A stretch of 17,500 nucleotides of DNA from Trachelipus rathkii. Lineage: Eukaryota > Arthropoda > Malacostraca > Isopoda > Trachelipodidae. Shown here one piece after another: positions 17,018-17,500 of the stretch. Each line of letters opens with the position of its first letter. Position 1 is the stretch's first letter. Made by a program: the position numbers and the translations under genes. The stretch spans positions 2,501 to 20,000 of the forward strand of contig JABUQX010002312.1 in NCBI GenBank assembly GCA_015478945.1, given 5' to 3'. The notes beneath the pieces were generated by a model. The model had not been told where the DNA came from and did not search any database. It was given only the letters and a program-made list of their open reading frames with translations.

Positions 17018-17471
17018 ATGAATGAAGAAGAAATAAAAACTGTTTAAAAACGAACCTCGATTTATAGGAGTCTTCGCTATTAACGAAGTAGGATCTGTAA
17101 AACTAGAGAAGGATACCGGTTTCGTGTTCAACACTTCACATCGCCACATTACAACAGGAGGACACTGGATTTCTGTTTATAGGGATAAAAATGGCATTGT
17201 TCATCTGATTGATTCTTTGGATTTAAAATTTATATTGAATAATCAATATATCCTTTCATTTTTTAAATATAATAATGTAAATTATATAAAAACTATGTCT
17301 TACCCTGTTCAACCATCATACTCTAATTTATGTGGAGTTTATTGTATTTATTTCATTATATGTTTTTTAAAAAATATGTGTTTTAATGAATTTGTAAATA
17401 TATTTGATGCTAAAAATTTGTATGTAAATGACTATATAGTTTCTAATTATGTAATAAATGCATTAAAATGA
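17018..17471 (+). pseudogene. adenain-like cysteine protease, start region out of frame
   Basis: The catalytic body, open from 17037 to 17471, contains GGHW (histidine codon 17163), LIDS (aspartate 17211), a glutamine in PVQP and the nucleophile in LCGVYC (cysteine near 17331). This is the His-Asp-Gln-Cys set of the adenain/Ulp1 fold. It would cut virion precursor proteins during maturation. An ATG at 17018, two bases after the capsid gene stop, starts a short frame that stops at 17045-17047. The body is in the next phase and has no ATG before its conserved GVFAINE segment. One indel in the A-rich stretch 17031-17050 would explain this. A GTG at 17124 is a poor start because it would remove the N-terminal strand region. 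Confidence 0.82.
17032..17037 (+). promoter_or_regulatory. candidate polyadenylation signal AATAAA
   Basis: AATAAA lies 17 bases after the capsid gene stop codon and overlaps the A-rich stretch where the protease frame is disturbed. It could serve the capsid transcript, but such strings are frequent in this AT-rich sequence. Confidence 0.25.
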
Positions 17472-17500
17472 AATAACTTGATTTTACTACCCTTATAAAA

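Larger units (their letters stand above)
10798..17500 (+). mobile_element. Polinton/Maverick (adintovirus-like) element, partial
   Basis: One strand carries, in order, an FtsK/HerA-type packaging ATPase, a small hydrophobic-tailed protein, a protein of about 290 residues, a retroviral-type integrase with chromodomain, two jelly-roll-type capsid protein candidates, a pVI/pX-like protein and an adenain-like protease. This combination defines Polintons and adintoviruses. Genes are closely packed apart from an AT array at 12670-13002. Terminal inverted repeats and the family B polymerase were not seen, so the right part is outside the window. The left limit is uncertain. The integrase, the 290-residue gene and the protease are broken. 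Confidence 0.88.

Overview
The window looks like invertebrate, probably arthropod and possibly crustacean, nuclear DNA built almost entirely from mobile elements. The evidence is long (AT)n and (ATT)n arrays, a BEL/Pao retrotransposon, a decayed LINE tail and a Polinton/Maverick (adintovirus-like) DNA element. No ordinary host gene, tRNA, rRNA or CRISPR array was seen. The host assignment is inference.

Layout. (1) About 1-6150, minus strand: a BEL/Pao LTR retrotransposon, read right to left as a possible 5' LTR and primer-binding site (5841-5860), a short gag start (5682-5804), gag plus aspartic protease (3967-5664), a linker (3407-3892), reverse transcriptase/RNase H/integrase start (1134-3359) and integrase body (269-1261). 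These pieces lie in different frames, so the polyprotein is dead as written. The 3' LTR is not visible and may lie left of the window. (2) 6150-7260: AT-rich DNA without a gene. (3) 7262-8150: a decayed LINE 3' coding tail between two AT arrays. (4) 8150-10800: non-coding accessory DNA with a TTCTATA array, three tandem units of about 150 bp, several GC-rich hairpins, a diverged hairpin duplication, a very GC-rich block with two identical hairpin motifs, and an imperfect inverted repeat. (5) 10837 to the right end, plus strand: a Polinton/adintovirus-like gene cluster that runs to the window edge.

The Polinton-like cluster reads: packaging ATPase, a small basic protein with a hydrophobic tail, a protein of about 290 residues (broken), an AT array, a chromodomain integrase (broken), a penton-like minor capsid protein, a 52-residue ORF, a pVI/pX-like minor virion protein, the probable major capsid protein and an adenain-like cysteine protease (start region broken). 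The capsid proteins, ATPase and protease would form and mature a virion. The integrase would insert the DNA. The protein-primed DNA polymerase B expected for this group is not in the window. Several virion genes are intact while the integrase, the 290-residue gene and the protease carry frame breaks, so this copy is recent but probably defective, or the assembly has indel errors. The first three genes are joined by TAATG stop/start overlaps, which is unusual in a eukaryotic nuclear setting.
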